Counted from the stretch's first letter, positions 15,298 to 24,201 are shown. The stretch: 64,000 nt of DNA from Oscillospiraceae bacterium (GCA_015065585.1 SVQC01000004.1:1-64000), one strand, 5' to 3'. Made by a program: numbers and translations. The notes: a model not told the origin generated them from the sequence alone.

Positions 15298-17562
15298 ATG
15301 AAAAAAACTCTAAGCTTTTTACTTGTAGGCTGTATGCTATTCACTATGCTCAGTCTTCCTGCAATCGCCGTTGAGAAGACACAAGTAATGGTAGCAAGTT
15401 ATAACGGAAATAATGGACACATTAAAGTTAATGGCAGCGATGTGAATTTCAGCACCAGTAATACTGTTAAAGGTACTACGGTAAAATCCGGTTTAGGTCC
15501 GCTTCTTAAAGAGGGTAACGGGTATAAAATTATTCCTGCCTATGCCAAAATAATTAATTGGCCCAACGGCGTTACCGTACCTCATAAGGGTAACGTTTCA
15601 TATATAGATAGAGCTACGGCTGCTATAGGTTCATTTATTTGTTCTCCGAACACTCCTGAGGATACCGAAATCGGTTCTTTGAAGATGGTTTCTTCAGCAG
15701 GTTATGACTGTTATGTAGCGACACTTAAGGATGCCGACGGTAATCCTGTTATTGCAAAAGCAAATACTGAATATGTTGTCAGACTCGCCTACGTTCAGAA
15801 GGGCGCAGGCGTTACCAGAGTAAATATCAGTGCGGGTAGAAAGGCTACTATGGCTTCAAAAACGCAGGAAATACAGCAAGACGGTTTGATGACCAATTTT
15901 TCAACTGCCACTGCTGTTGAAAACAGCATATTTGATGATTTTAGCGTTTCTAAGGGAACATTCTTAGGCCAACTTTGCGAAACCTATCCTGAAGGTGTTC
16001 AGTATGCCACCTTTAACTTTACCACCGGTGATATGGCAAACGCTGTTCCTGAATTCAACCTCGTTATTACTCCTCAGGGTCTTCTTGGCAGATATGAAGG
16101 AACTCACTATGCCGGTGTTCCTCAGGATGAATATGGCGGAAACAAATGGAGCTCTTCTAACTGGGGAAGATATGAAGTAGTAGGAATTCCCGAGTTCGAA
16201 ATTAAGAGCATTGAATTCTTAGAAGTTAACGATGGCGAAACCGTTATTAACTTCATTAAAGCGGATGAACAAATTTTAAAGAAAGCTGTCGCCGGTAGCT
16301 CTTTTGAGGGCATTGCACCCGCTAACTTTGAAGGAAAATGGTATAAGACCACCGATAATAACAAAACAGGCAACGTGATTTCTACTTTCCCTTATATCCA
16401 TACTAATGTTTATGACTTTAGTGCGCTTGAACAGGACCATTCTAAGAGAGAATATTTAGGCTCCCGTGGTATGTACGTAACTAAGTACGACGGCAGAGAA
16501 GTACTTCAGTACAGACCCTTTACCTACGAAGAGTATAATGAAAAGTACGGTACCGGACTTGCTACAGGTGCATATGTTCCTAATCAGACTATTGCCAAAC
16601 AGTTAGAAATAATGAATAAGGTTTACACAACTGAACTCTGGAATATGTACCGTGTACCTACTGCTGCTCTTGTGAACGGTAAGACCTATAAGGCTACCGT
16701 TACCTATAAGGCTCCCGTAGCTCCTAACGGAATTTCTATTCAGTTTACTACAGGTAATGACGTTTCTGCCGTTGCTGATAACAATTACCTTGATAATTTA
16801 GAGGTTCAGCAGACTAACGAATGGGTAACCAAGACTGTTTACTTCGTTGCAAACCTCCCCACCACCGTTACAAAAGCAACCGACGGTCTTGACGATACCT
16901 TCACCGTTAAATCCAACCTTCTTTACATTAATCCTTATAGCGAAATCAAAGAAGCTGATATCTTAGATAATGCAGGCGTATTGGAATTTGCTGAAGGCAA
17001 ACGTCCTGAACTTTATATCAGCGACATTACAGTTGAAGCTGTTGACGATGCTCTCACCGTAGGCGGCGCTGCTTGTCTTAAGGATGAAGTAGCCGAGGCT
17101 CAGGGTGAACAGGCTATCCGCGTATTCTTCAACTATAAGACAAACGCTAACGGTACTAAGATTGTTATCGACGGTAAGGAATTCAATATCGTATCCCGTG
17201 GTGTAATCTATAAGAGTGGCGATAGATATACATTGAATAATACCTTTGACCTTATTAACAATCGTAAATCTTCTGAATTTAATGTAGATAATAATGCCTT
17301 AATTTCAAAAAAAGAAGATAACTTTACAAATTGCTGGAAATACGATGAAGAAAGCGGTATGCTTACCTTCTCTAACTATATCGTAGACTTCGACCTTGAA
17401 GCTCAGTTAGATACAAGACTTATCGCGCGTGGCTTCGTTGAGTACGAGGGTGAAGACGGCGCAACCCATATTCTTTACTCTGCAGCAATCAACCGTAGCG
17501 TAAACGGTATTAAGTCTGCAAACGGAAATACTATCGAAAACTTCGAAAACGAAGTAGGATAA
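15298..17562 (+). CDS. Large secreted protein of unknown function
   Basis: A 754-residue protein with a cleavable Sec signal (MKKTLSFLLVGCMLFTMLSLPAIA, residues 1-24). The rest is hydrophilic and beta-rich, without membrane segments, LPXTG motif or dockerin, so it is probably released or loosely surface-bound. The last 150 residues or so (from about AIRVFFNYKT to HILYSAAINRSVNG) look like a separate module of a kind I associate with secreted clostridial proteins, but I cannot name it. Codon use is even and highly biased (many GCT, GGT, AAC codons), unlike the AT-rich sigma operon before it, which suggests strong expression. The start has GAAAGGAG upstream and its own near-consensus promoter. 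It ends at a bidirectional terminator. Confidence 0.8.
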   Translation: MKKTLSFLLVGCMLFTMLSLPAIAVEKTQVMVASYNGNNGHIKVNGSDVNFSTSNTVKGTTVKSGLGPLLKEGNGYKIIPAYAKIINWPNGVTVPHKGNVSYIDRATAAIGSFICSPNTPEDTEIGSLKMVSSAGYDCYVATLKDADGNPVIAKANTEYVVRLAYVQKGAGVTRVNISAGRKATMASKTQEIQQDGLMTNFSTATAVENSIFDDFSVSKGTFLGQLCETYPEGVQYATFNFTTGDMANAVPEFNLVITPQGLLGRYEGTHYAGVPQDEYGGNKWSSSNWGRYEVVGIPEFEIKSIEFLEVNDGETVINFIKADEQILKKAVAGSSFEGIAPANFEGKWYKTTDNNKTGNVISTFPYIHTNVYDFSALEQDHSKREYLGSRGMYVTKYDGREVLQYRPFTYEEYNEKYGTGLATGAYVPNQTIAKQLEIMNKVYTTELWNMYRVPTAALVNGKTYKATVTYKAPVAPNGISIQFTTGNDVSAVADNNYLDNLEVQQTNEWVTKTVYFVANLPTTVTKATDGLDDTFTVKSNLLYINPYSEIKEADILDNAGVLEFAEGKRPELYISDITVEAVDDALTVGGAACLKDEVAEAQGEQAIRVFFNYKTNANGTKIVIDGKEFNIVSRGVIYKSGDRYTLNNTFDLINNRKSSEFNVDNNALISKKEDNFTNCWKYDEESGMLTFSNYIVDFDLEAQLDTRLIARGFVEYEGEDGATHILYSAAINRSVNGIKSANGNTIENFENEVG

Positions 17563-17582
17563 CGTCCGATATAAACTAAACA

Positions 17583-17618
17583 AAAAGGGAACTCAAATTG
17601 CTTTGAGTTCCCTTTTAA
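17583..17618. terminator. Bidirectional terminator
   Basis: AAGGGAACTCAAA pairs with TTTGAGTTCCCTT around TTGC, with A- and T-runs on either side. It serves the secreted protein (+) and the hydrolase (-). Confidence 0.9.
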
Positions 17619-17619
17619 T

Positions 17620-18594
17620 TTAACAGTTATCATATTCCTTGAAAAATTCTTTTGTAATATTTTCGTATCCCGTTTTGTCTACAAAGTAGCTCATACCGTG
17701 GGCAGCACCGGGGACAACAAAAAGTCTTTTTGGCGCGGTGCAGGCTTTATAATTTTCATATGTCATTTCTATAGGGACGAATTTATCGTCGGTTCCGTGA
17801 ACGAAAAGCACGGGAACGGTACAATTGTTTAACGCCTCAGTGCAAGAATATCCGTCGCTTGCCGACTGAATTTTGCGTTTGCAAATATCGTTAACTACGG
17901 CGCTCATAAGTCCATATGGTATTTTAAGGTTATTTTGTGCAACGTGCTTCCATATAGCATGGGGAGATGTAAAACCGCAATCGGCAATTATACCCTTAAC
18001 GCTTTCAGGAAGCTCAAAGCCTGACGCCATAAGTACGGTAGTAGCACCCATTGAGACACCGCACATATAGACAGGAAGCTCTCCGTTTGTTCTTTCATCG
18101 ACCCATTTAACCCATTCAAAACAGTCGTAGCGTTCCAGTAATCCAAAGCCCATATATTCGCCTTCGCTATTACCCTGAGCGCGCTGTTCGGCATATAAAA
18201 CAGCGCAATCGTTTTTGTGCCAGAAGGGTGCTATAACACCGAAATCCTGAGACCAACCCGAACGCCAACCGTGCATAGCAACGATAACACGCTTGGGATT
18301 TTCCGGACAGTACCAATGTCCTACAAGTTTTACCCCATCAAAGCTTTCAATTTCTACATTTTCAAAGGATTCCTTTTCAAGTTCGGCAGCAGCTTTAAGC
18401 ATTACTTCAAGCATTTTGCTGTATTCGTCCGAGCCGGTAATACGCTTTTTATCTCTCTCTTTGGCTTTTGGCTGACTTCTGTCAAGAGCAACCTTTAAAA
18501 GATAATTTGCGGTAGTAAGATATGCGGCGACAGCGCCTGAAATTACGGCGGTTACACCGGCGGCAACAAGCAGACCCTTTTTGCGTTTTTTCAT
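17620..18594 (-). CDS. Alpha/beta hydrolase with N-terminal membrane anchor
   Basis: A 324-residue protein with one hydrophobic segment at about 7-30 after a KKRKK start. The alpha/beta hydrolase domain shows MHGWRSGWSQDFG (oxyanion region), the nucleophile Ser in GVSMGATTVLMAS, Asp in VPVLFVHGTDDKFVP and His in VPGAAHGMSY. This is the arrangement of serine aminopeptidase S33/BAAT-like hydrolases such as YqkD-type proteins. The substrate is unknown. It starts 4 nt after the LOG-family gene ends, so the two are probably co-transcribed. The anchor suggests a membrane-bound catalytic domain. Confidence 0.88.
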   Translation of the reverse strand: MKKRKKGLLVAAGVTAVISGAVAAYLTTANYLLKVALDRSQPKAKERDKKRITGSDEYSKMLEVMLKAAAELEKESFENVEIESFDGVKLVGHWYCPENPKRVIVAMHGWRSGWSQDFGVIAPFWHKNDCAVLYAEQRAQGNSEGEYMGFGLLERYDCFEWVKWVDERTNGELPVYMCGVSMGATTVLMASGFELPESVKGIIADCGFTSPHAIWKHVAQNNLKIPYGLMSAVVNDICKRKIQSASDGYSCTEALNNCTVPVLFVHGTDDKFVPIEMTYENYKACTAPKRLFVVPGAAHGMSYFVDKTGYENITKEFFKEYDNC

Positions 18595-18598
18595 TCTA

Positions 18599-19177
18599 TC
18601 AGCCTTCTTTTAAGTCTTTTATTGTCCTTTGCTTTTGTGGAGAGGAAAGATAATTAAATATTTCCTCCTCATTATTGGATATAAAAAATAGTTCAAGACA
18701 GTCCTCTTTGATAAATTTTTTGCTTACTGCCTGTTTCATTGTTTTAAAGAGCTCGTCATAGTACCCTAACTGATTATAAACGGCAATAGGCTTATTATGT
18801 CGGCAGAGCTGTTTTAAGGTGAGAATTTCGAAAAATTCCTCATATGTGCCGATACCACCTGGAACAACTATAAAAGCATCGGAATTATCCTCCATTATCT
18901 GCTTTCTTTCCCGCATAGTTTCAGGGGTTATAAGCTTATCGCAAAAATCGCAGATAGCTTCAATATTTTCGCTATCAAAAAAAGAGGGGATAACTCCAAG
19001 GATACTGCCGCCTGCTTTTTTAACACCTCTGGCAGCAGCTCCCATAAGACCGTTACCGCCGCCGCCGAAAACAAGGCTATGACCTTTTTTTACCATAGCT
19101 TCACCCATCTTTTCGGTAAGCTCAATATATTTTTTATCAATAGACGGGGAAGCAGCCCCATATACACAAATCCTCAA
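18599..19177 (-). CDS. LOG family protein (cytokinin riboside 5'-monophosphate phosphoribohydrolase-like)
   Basis: A 192-residue Rossmann-like protein with the LOG signature: VFGGGGNGLMGAAARGV (about 40-58) and PGGIGTYEEFFEILT (about 113-127). LOG enzymes hydrolyse nucleoside 5'-monophosphates to a free base and ribose 5-phosphate; the bacterial physiological substrate is usually unknown. I place the start at TTG 19177, where AAAGG lies about 10 nt upstream; the longer frame from TTG 19195 would include that site. The hydrolase gene follows after 4 nt. Confidence 0.9.
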   Translation of the reverse strand: MRICVYGAASPSIDKKYIELTEKMGEAMVKKGHSLVFGGGGNGLMGAAARGVKKAGGSILGVIPSFFDSENIEAICDFCDKLITPETMRERKQIMEDNSDAFIVVPGGIGTYEEFFEILTLKQLCRHNKPIAVYNQLGYYDELFKTMKQAVSKKFIKEDCLELFFISNNEEEIFNYLSSPQKQRTIKDLKEG

Positions 19178-19354
19178 AAAAATCAAACCTTTCAAAGTTT
19201 AGTTTGTATTTAATTTTCAAAATAATACCTATATACAGGCACTCTCGAAAATTGTTCCTTAATTAAATTATATACAAGAATATTTAATTTCGCAATATTT
19301 TTAATTTACTTTTAGAAAATATACGAAAAGACTTTCAATATACAACAACCGCTA

Positions 19355-19383
19355 TTGCTTTTTGTCTTGCCCTGTGATAGAAT
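19355..19383 (+). promoter_or_regulatory. Promoter for mscL
   Basis: TTGCTT (19355-19360) and TAGAAT (19378-19383) with a 17-nt spacer, about 35 nt before the start. The remaining AT-rich sequence at 19196-19350 shows no gene. Confidence 0.55.
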
Positions 19384-19418
19384 ATTTAAAGTAAAATAAT
19401 TTGCAAGGGGAGTTTAAT

Positions 19419-19886
19419 ATGAAGAAATTTTTTCAGGAATTCAAAGAATTTGCTATGAAGGGTAATGTTCTTGATATGGCTGTCGGCGTTGTTGTCGGCG
19501 GTGCTTTCAAGGAAATCGTGACTGCGTTGGTTAACAATATTATTAACCCTCTTATCGGCGCTCTTACCGGTCAGGGTAATCTTTCCGACCTTAAGTACGT
19601 TATTTCAAAGGCTGTTATTGAAAATGGTGTTGAAGTAATTCCGGAAAATGCTGTTACATACGGTGTTTTCCTTCAGTCAATTATAGATTTCCTTATTATT
19701 GCTTTTTCTATCTTTGTTGCTCTAAAGGTTATGATGAATGCAGAAAAGAAACTTGCTGAGCTTCTTACAAAGAAAAAAGAGGAAGAGGCTGCAGAAGAAG
19801 TAGCAGAGACGGTTGCGGAAGAAACCGAGATAGCAGTATTAAAAGAAATCCGCGATATGTTAAAAGAAAATAAAAAATCCGAATAA
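19419..19886 (+). CDS. mscL: Large-conductance mechanosensitive channel MscL
   Basis: A 155-residue protein with the MscL layout: an amphipathic N terminus (MKKFFQEFKEFAMKGNVLDMAVGVVVGGAFKEIVTALVNNIINPL, including the first membrane helix), an extracellular loop, the second membrane helix at about 83-105 (FLIIAFSIFVALKVM) and a charged cytoplasmic helix rich in Lys and Glu, slightly longer than in Escherichia coli. It releases solutes on hypo-osmotic shock. The ATG at 19419 has AGGGGAG upstream; a frame from TTG 19401 is less likely because it would include that site. Confidence 0.97.
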   Translation: MKKFFQEFKEFAMKGNVLDMAVGVVVGGAFKEIVTALVNNIINPLIGALTGQGNLSDLKYVISKAVIENGVEVIPENAVTYGVFLQSIIDFLIIAFSIFVALKVMMNAEKKLAELLTKKKEEEAAEEVAETVAEETEIAVLKEIRDMLKENKKSE

Positions 19887-19901
19887 ATTGAATTTATTTT
19901 A

Positions 19902-19930
19902 TTGACAAATACCATAAGATGTGATAAAAT
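19902..19930 (+). promoter_or_regulatory. Promoter for the glpP leader
   Basis: TTGACA (19902-19907) and TAAAAT (19925-19930) with a 17-nt spacer, directly followed by the leader hairpin region. Confidence 0.75.
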
Positions 19931-19934
19931 ACTT

Positions 19935-20010
19935 TTGTTAAGTGAGTTATGGAGATGCAAAAACTACAGGGAGCCCCCTGTGGTTTTTGTGTTTTTTTAT
20001 TTTCTGATGA
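19935..20010 (+). promoter_or_regulatory. Leader with intrinsic terminator, probable GlpP antitermination target
   Basis: A 14-bp stem (19958-19971 with 19976-19989, one G-T wobble, loop AGCC) followed by a T-run lies between the promoter and the glpP start. Terminators in this position in glp operons are overcome by GlpP bound to the leader RNA when glycerol-3-phosphate is present. Here the gene behind it is glpP itself, which suggests autoregulation. Confidence 0.75.
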
Positions 20011-20027
20011 CAGTAGGAGTGGATTTT

Positions 20028-20588
20028 GTGACTTTAAAAGAATTTAAAGATTCCTTAGAGCGTTTCCCTGTAATAGCAACTGTCCATAAGCAGATGTTAG
20101 AAAAAGCTATAGTTTCTCCTGCAGAAATACTTGTTCATATGAATGCCGATTTGCTGAGTATTGAGGAAGACGTAAAGGCAATACACGAAAGCGGTAAATA
20201 TGTTCTTGTGCATATTGACCTTGCCCAAGGTATTGCAGGAGATAAAACCAGTCTTCTTTATCTATCAAGTCTAGGGGTTGACGGTATAATAAGCACAAGG
20301 GGTAAGCTTATTCGTCAGGCAAAGGAAATGGGACTTATAACGGTTCAGCGTTTTTTTGCTCTTGATACCCAAGGCATTGAAAGTATAGAGGAAATGCTGA
20401 CCATTTGCTGTCCGGATTTTATGGAAATAATTCCCGGAGTTATAGGTAAGGTTATTTCCCGCTTTTCTTCCAGAGGCATACCTGTAATTGCGGGAGGACT
20501 TATAGAAAGCAAAACCGAAATAACCGAAGCGATTTCTTCGGGTGCTTCGGCTGTATCAACTGGTAAAGAAGAACTTTGGTATGTGTAG
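20028..20588 (+). CDS. glpP: Glycerol-3-phosphate responsive antiterminator GlpP
   Basis: A 186-residue protein of the GlpP family: RFPVIATVHK near the N terminus, HMNADLLSIEEDV, VLVHIDLAQGIAGDKTSLLYL, GVDGIISTRGKLIRQAK, VQRFFALDTQ and, in the C-terminal phosphate-binding part, IPVIAGGLIESKTEI and GASAVSTGKEELW. GlpP is a TIM-barrel RNA-binding regulator that activates glycerol-use operons by antitermination. GTG 20028 is chosen because TAGGAGT lies 8 nt upstream and homology begins there; a longer frame open from 19902 runs through the leader hairpin and is not coding. The mgtC-like gene follows 11 nt later. Confidence 0.95.
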   Translation: MTLKEFKDSLERFPVIATVHKQMLEKAIVSPAEILVHMNADLLSIEEDVKAIHESGKYVLVHIDLAQGIAGDKTSLLYLSSLGVDGIISTRGKLIRQAKEMGLITVQRFFALDTQGIESIEEMLTICCPDFMEIIPGVIGKVISRFSSRGIPVIAGGLIESKTEITEAISSGASAVSTGKEELWYV

Positions 20589-20599
20589 GTGAATAAACA

Positions 20600-21250
20600 T
20601 TGTTACCTGAAAATTATATAGAAATTATCGTAAGGCTTGTCCTCACTATTGTTTTTGGCGGTATAATAGGGCTTGAACGTTCGGGAAGCAACCACGATGC
20701 AGGACTTCGCACCCATATACTTGTGTGTATGGGCAGTGCCGCTGTGATGCTTATGAGTCAGGAAATTTCTGTTCAGTACGGCGGAGATGTTATGCGAATC
20801 GGCGCTCAGGTTGTCAGCGGAATAGGATTTTTGGGAGCAGGCTGTATACTTGTACACGGCAAGAGAATAAGAGGCCTTACTACTGCGGCGGGACTTTGGG
20901 CAACAGCCTGTCTTGGTCTTGTTATAGGCTCTGGATTTTACTTTATAGCAATAGTGATGTCACTTCTTGTTGTTGCGGTTATGCTTGTTTTGCGTCCCGT
21001 AACAAAATATTTGCAGGAAAGAAAAAGTAAAAAGGTTTGTAAAATTAAAATTTATCCCGAAAAGCCTGAGGATTTTGGTAATGCTTATAAATATATAACC
21101 GAGAGTGCTTTCCATATAACCGCTATGGTAAGAGAGGACGACGGAAGTGTTTTGGTAAGCGTTCGTGACACCGACGAAAATACCTCTGACCTTATAATAT
21201 CAACCTTGCTTACCGATACCAGTATAAGAAAAATTGAAAAGGTAAATTAA
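20600..21250 (+). CDS. MgtC/SapB family membrane protein
   Basis: A 216-residue protein with four or five N-terminal membrane helices and the MgtC signature (IIGLERSGSNHDAGLRTHILVCMGSAAVML, GAQVVSGIGFLGAGCILVHGKRIRGLTTAAGLWATACLGLVIGSG). A C-terminal soluble ACT-like domain spans about 145-216. MgtC proteins influence ATP synthase and membrane potential in other bacteria and are often called magnesium-related, but they are not proven magnesium transporters. It starts at TTG 20600 with GGTGA upstream, 11 nt after glpP, and is likely in the same transcript. Confidence 0.93.
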   Translation: MLPENYIEIIVRLVLTIVFGGIIGLERSGSNHDAGLRTHILVCMGSAAVMLMSQEISVQYGGDVMRIGAQVVSGIGFLGAGCILVHGKRIRGLTTAAGLWATACLGLVIGSGFYFIAIVMSLLVVAVMLVLRPVTKYLQERKSKKVCKIKIYPEKPEDFGNAYKYITESAFHITAMVREDDGSVLVSVRDTDENTSDLIISTLLTDTSIRKIEKVN

Positions 21251-21258
21251 ACCGCTTC

Positions 21259-21292
21259 GGCACAAGTAAATTCACTTGTGCCTTTTATTTTT
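21259..21292 (+). terminator. Terminator after the mgtC-like gene
   Basis: GGCACAAGT pairs with ACTTGTGCC around a 6-nt loop, followed by TTTTATTTTTT. Confidence 0.92.
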
Positions 21293-21372
21293 TAAATAAA
21301 TACTTGTTTATCTATGTTATTTGTGTTAAAATTAATGAGAATATATTTCTCTTTTTAAAGGGGTTAATTGTT

Positions 21373-22374
21373 ATGTGTACAGAAACACAAAAGAAAAAAG
21401 TTTTAAGCTGCATACAGCCCAGCGGAATTCCTACGTTAGGCAATTATCTCGGCGCGCTTAAGAATTGGGTTAATATGCAGGATGAATATGATTGTACCTT
21501 TGCAGTGGCTGATTTACACGCCATAACCGTAAGACAGGAACCGGCAAAGCTCCGCGCTCAGATTTATTCTATGTTTGCGCTCTTTTTGGCTTTGGGTCTG
21601 GATAGTGAAAAAAGTACTTTGTTCATTCAGTCGCAGGTGCCTGCTCACAGCCAGCTTGCATGGATACTTTCCTGTTATACTCAGTTTGGCGAGCTTTCCC
21701 GTATGACGCAGTTTAAGGATAAGTCTGCCCGCCACGCTGATAATATAAACGCAGGTCTTTTTGCTTATCCCGCGCTTATGGCGGCGGATATACTTTTATA
21801 TCAACCTGATTTTGTTCCCGTTGGCGACGACCAGAAACAGCATCTTGAAATTACCCGTGATATCGCCACCCGTTTTAATCACATTTACGGGGACGTATTT
21901 ACAATTCCGGAGCCTCTTATAAGCAAAAGCGGCGCCCGTATTATGTCGCTTCAGGAACCTACTAAAAAAATGTCAAAGTCGGACGAAAATGCCAATGCAT
22001 TTATATCGTTGCTTGACAGTCGAGAGGATATACTTCGTAAATTCAAACGCGCCGTTACCGACAGCGAGGCAAGAATTTGTGTTGCAGAGGGTAAAGACGG
22101 CATAAATAATCTTATTGATATTTACAGCACTGTTAAAGGTGTTTCGGTAGCGGATACAGTTAAGGCATTTGAAGGTGTTGGCTACGGTGAATTTAAGCTT
22201 GCGGTAGGCGAGGCTGTTGCAGATGCTCTTTGTCCTGTGAGAGAACGCTATAACGAATATATAAACGATAAGAAAAAGTTAGAAGAACTTGCTAAAACGG
22301 GTGCTGAAAAGGCTTACTATACATCCCGTAAAACCATGAGCAAGGTAATGAAGAAGGTCGGTTTTGTGCTATGA
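21373..22374 (+). CDS. trpS: Tryptophan--tRNA ligase
   Basis: A 333-residue class I synthetase. The HIGH-like motif is PSGIPTLGNYLGALKNW (residues 16-32). DLHAIT, PALMAADILLYQPDFVPVGDDQKQHLE and the KMSKS motif KKMSKSDENA (about 199-208) follow. It charges tRNA-Trp. The start is ATG 21373, behind AAAGGGG; an upstream frame is open to 21304 but lacks a ribosome binding site. No T-box leader is seen before this gene. It overlaps holB by 4 nt. Confidence 0.98.
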   Translation: MCTETQKKKVLSCIQPSGIPTLGNYLGALKNWVNMQDEYDCTFAVADLHAITVRQEPAKLRAQIYSMFALFLALGLDSEKSTLFIQSQVPAHSQLAWILSCYTQFGELSRMTQFKDKSARHADNINAGLFAYPALMAADILLYQPDFVPVGDDQKQHLEITRDIATRFNHIYGDVFTIPEPLISKSGARIMSLQEPTKKMSKSDENANAFISLLDSREDILRKFKRAVTDSEARICVAEGKDGINNLIDIYSTVKGVSVADTVKAFEGVGYGEFKLAVGEAVADALCPVRERYNEYINDKKKLEELAKTGAEKAYYTSRKTMSKVMKKVGFVL

Positions 22375-23288
22375 TGTTCCCACTTGCAGGAAACGAAGGT
22401 GTAAAATCATCTCTTGAAATTGCACTAAAAACCTCACGAATTCCCCACGCCATTATTATTGAGGGGGAAAGCGGAAGCGGTAAGTCTGTTCTTGCGCGGT
22501 ATATTATAGCCGCCAGGCTTTGTGAGGAAAGAGATGAACCCTGTGGTGTATGTAAAAACTGCCGTATGGTTTTAGCTGGAACACATCCTGATTTGATAAA
22601 CGTCACCTTAGCCGATAATAAGAAAAATATCTCGGTTAACCAAATCAGAAGTATGAGGAATGAGGTATATATAAGGCCTCAGATGAGTAATTGGAAGGCT
22701 TTTAATATTGATTATGCGGACACCATGAATGCAGAAGCGCAGAATTCTATTTTAAAGGTTTTAGAGGAACCTCCGGGAAACGTACTTTTTATTCTTCAGG
22801 TGCGCTCCAGAGCAGGACTTTTGCCCACCATACTTTCAAGATGTGTGGCATATTCCCTAAGAGAGCCTAAGCTGGAACAATCGGTGCAATATCTTTGCAA
22901 AGAAAAGAATTTAACAACAGAAGAAGCAAAAGAGCTTTTAAATCAGAACGGTCTTCAAATAGGTAAGGTTCTTGCCAGTCTTGAAAGCAAGAAAAAGGAT
23001 ATTACCTATCAGCTTGCCGTTGATTATATCGATACTGCAGATAACGGTAGTTTATACGATATGCTTTTACTTACCTTTATCCTTGAAAAAGATAGGGTAA
23101 AGGCATCAGCCTTTTTTGAGCATATTTCTTATATTTTGCTTTGTATTATGAAGGAAAAAGCTAAAAAAGGCGAGGAAATTAAAAAAATATATTCAAGATA
23201 CGAGCAGACTCAAAAAGCAATAGAAATGCTTAAAAGCAATATTAATCTTTCTTTGCTGTTTTCAAGTTTTGCGGCAGAGTTTAAATGA
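22371..23288 (+). CDS. holB: DNA polymerase III subunit delta'
   Basis: A 305-residue AAA+ clamp-loader subunit: Walker A-like GESGSGKSVLAR (residues 28-39), zinc module CEERDEPCGVCKNC, the AEAQNSILKVLEEPPGNVLFIL stretch and a sensor-1 region with TILSRC. It is translationally coupled to trpS (ATGA overlap) and followed 25 nt later by ricT, the usual holB-ricT order of Firmicutes. The short C terminus (about 305 residues) is normal for the family. Confidence 0.93.
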   Translation: MMFPLAGNEGVKSSLEIALKTSRIPHAIIIEGESGSGKSVLARYIIAARLCEERDEPCGVCKNCRMVLAGTHPDLINVTLADNKKNISVNQIRSMRNEVYIRPQMSNWKAFNIDYADTMNAEAQNSILKVLEEPPGNVLFILQVRSRAGLLPTILSRCVAYSLREPKLEQSVQYLCKEKNLTTEEAKELLNQNGLQIGKVLASLESKKKDITYQLAVDYIDTADNGSLYDMLLLTFILEKDRVKASAFFEHISYILLCIMKEKAKKGEEIKKIYSRYEQTQKAIEMLKSNINLSLLFSSFAAEFK

Positions 23289-23312
23289 TAAATTTATTGT
23301 AAGGAGATAGTT

Positions 23313-24167
23313 ATGACCGAGGTTATATCTATAAAATTCAAAGACGACGGTGCGGTTTACTACTTTGACCCCGATAACAAATCGTATACCACGGGAAGCT
23401 ACGCTATTGTAGAAACTTCTCAGGGTATTGAATGCGGTATGGTCAGTGAGGGTAATCACAGCGTTGATGACGAAAAAATCGTTCAGCCTCTTAAAAAAGC
23501 CTTGAGGGTTGCCACTAAGAAGGATATGGAAAAGGTAGAAGAAAATAAGGTTAAGGCGGCTGAGGCTTTTAAAATTTGTGAGGAAAAGGTATTAAATCAT
23601 AAGCTTGATATGAAGCTTATTGAGGCTCAATATTCCTTTGATGCAAGTAAAATTATATTCTTTTTCACCTCCGACGGCAGAGTTGATTTTCGCGAGCTTG
23701 TCAAAGACCTTGCGGCAACCTTCCATACAAGAATTGAACTTCGTCAAATCGGTGTAAGAGATGAGGCAAGAATGTTAGGCGGTCTTGGTATATGCGGTCA
23801 GCCTTTCTGTTGCTCTCGCTTTTTGAACGGTTTTCAGCCCGTTTCTATTAAAATGGCAAAAGAGCAGGGACTTTCGCTTAATCCTACTAAGATTTCTGGT
23901 AGCTGCGGCAGACTTATGTGCTGTCTTAAATATGAACAGGACGCCTATGAATATCTTTTAAAGAAAACTCCCTCAATCGGTTCTACCGTTGATACAGAGG
24001 CTGGTGTGGGCGTTGTTATTGACGTGAATGTTATAACAGGTAACCTTATTGTAAAGATAAATGAGAATGAAGGTTTGCCCTTTAAAACCCATAGAGATAA
24101 GGTGAAAGTGCTTTCACGCGGTAAAAATAAAAAGCCGGTAGAAGTGTCGGAAAATGACGAAAAATAA
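23313..24167 (+). CDS. ricT: Regulatory iron-sulfur protein RicT (PSP1/YaaT family)
   Basis: A 284-residue PSP1-domain protein. The conserved core is RQIGVRDEARMLGGLGICGQPFCCSRFL, then LNPTKISGSCGRLMCCLKYEQ, with the Cys residues that ligate Fe-S clusters in the RicAFT complex. In Bacillus RicT works with RicA and RicF in RNase Y-dependent mRNA processing and in development. The holB-ricT neighbourhood is the standard one. The start has AAGGAG 8 nt upstream. Confidence 0.95.
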   Translation: MTEVISIKFKDDGAVYYFDPDNKSYTTGSYAIVETSQGIECGMVSEGNHSVDDEKIVQPLKKALRVATKKDMEKVEENKVKAAEAFKICEEKVLNHKLDMKLIEAQYSFDASKIIFFFTSDGRVDFRELVKDLAATFHTRIELRQIGVRDEARMLGGLGICGQPFCCSRFLNGFQPVSIKMAKEQGLSLNPTKISGSCGRLMCCLKYEQDAYEYLLKKTPSIGSTVDTEAGVGVVIDVNVITGNLIVKINENEGLPFKTHRDKVKVLSRGKNKKPVEVSENDEK

Positions 24168-24173
24168 AAATAC

Positions 24174-24201
24174 TTGCAATTTTTAAAAAATGTAGTACAA
24201 T
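24174..24201 (+). promoter_or_regulatory. Promoter for the ferredoxin gene
   Basis: TTGCAA (24174-24179) and TACAAT (24196-24201), 16 nt apart, about 55 nt before the start codon. Confidence 0.6.

Noticed and set aside
9712-17562. Genomic island integrated at tRNA-Arg(CCU)
   Set aside because: No integrase gene and no second copy of the tRNA 3' end is visible at the far side (about 17.6 kb). The tRNA is followed by its own intact terminator.
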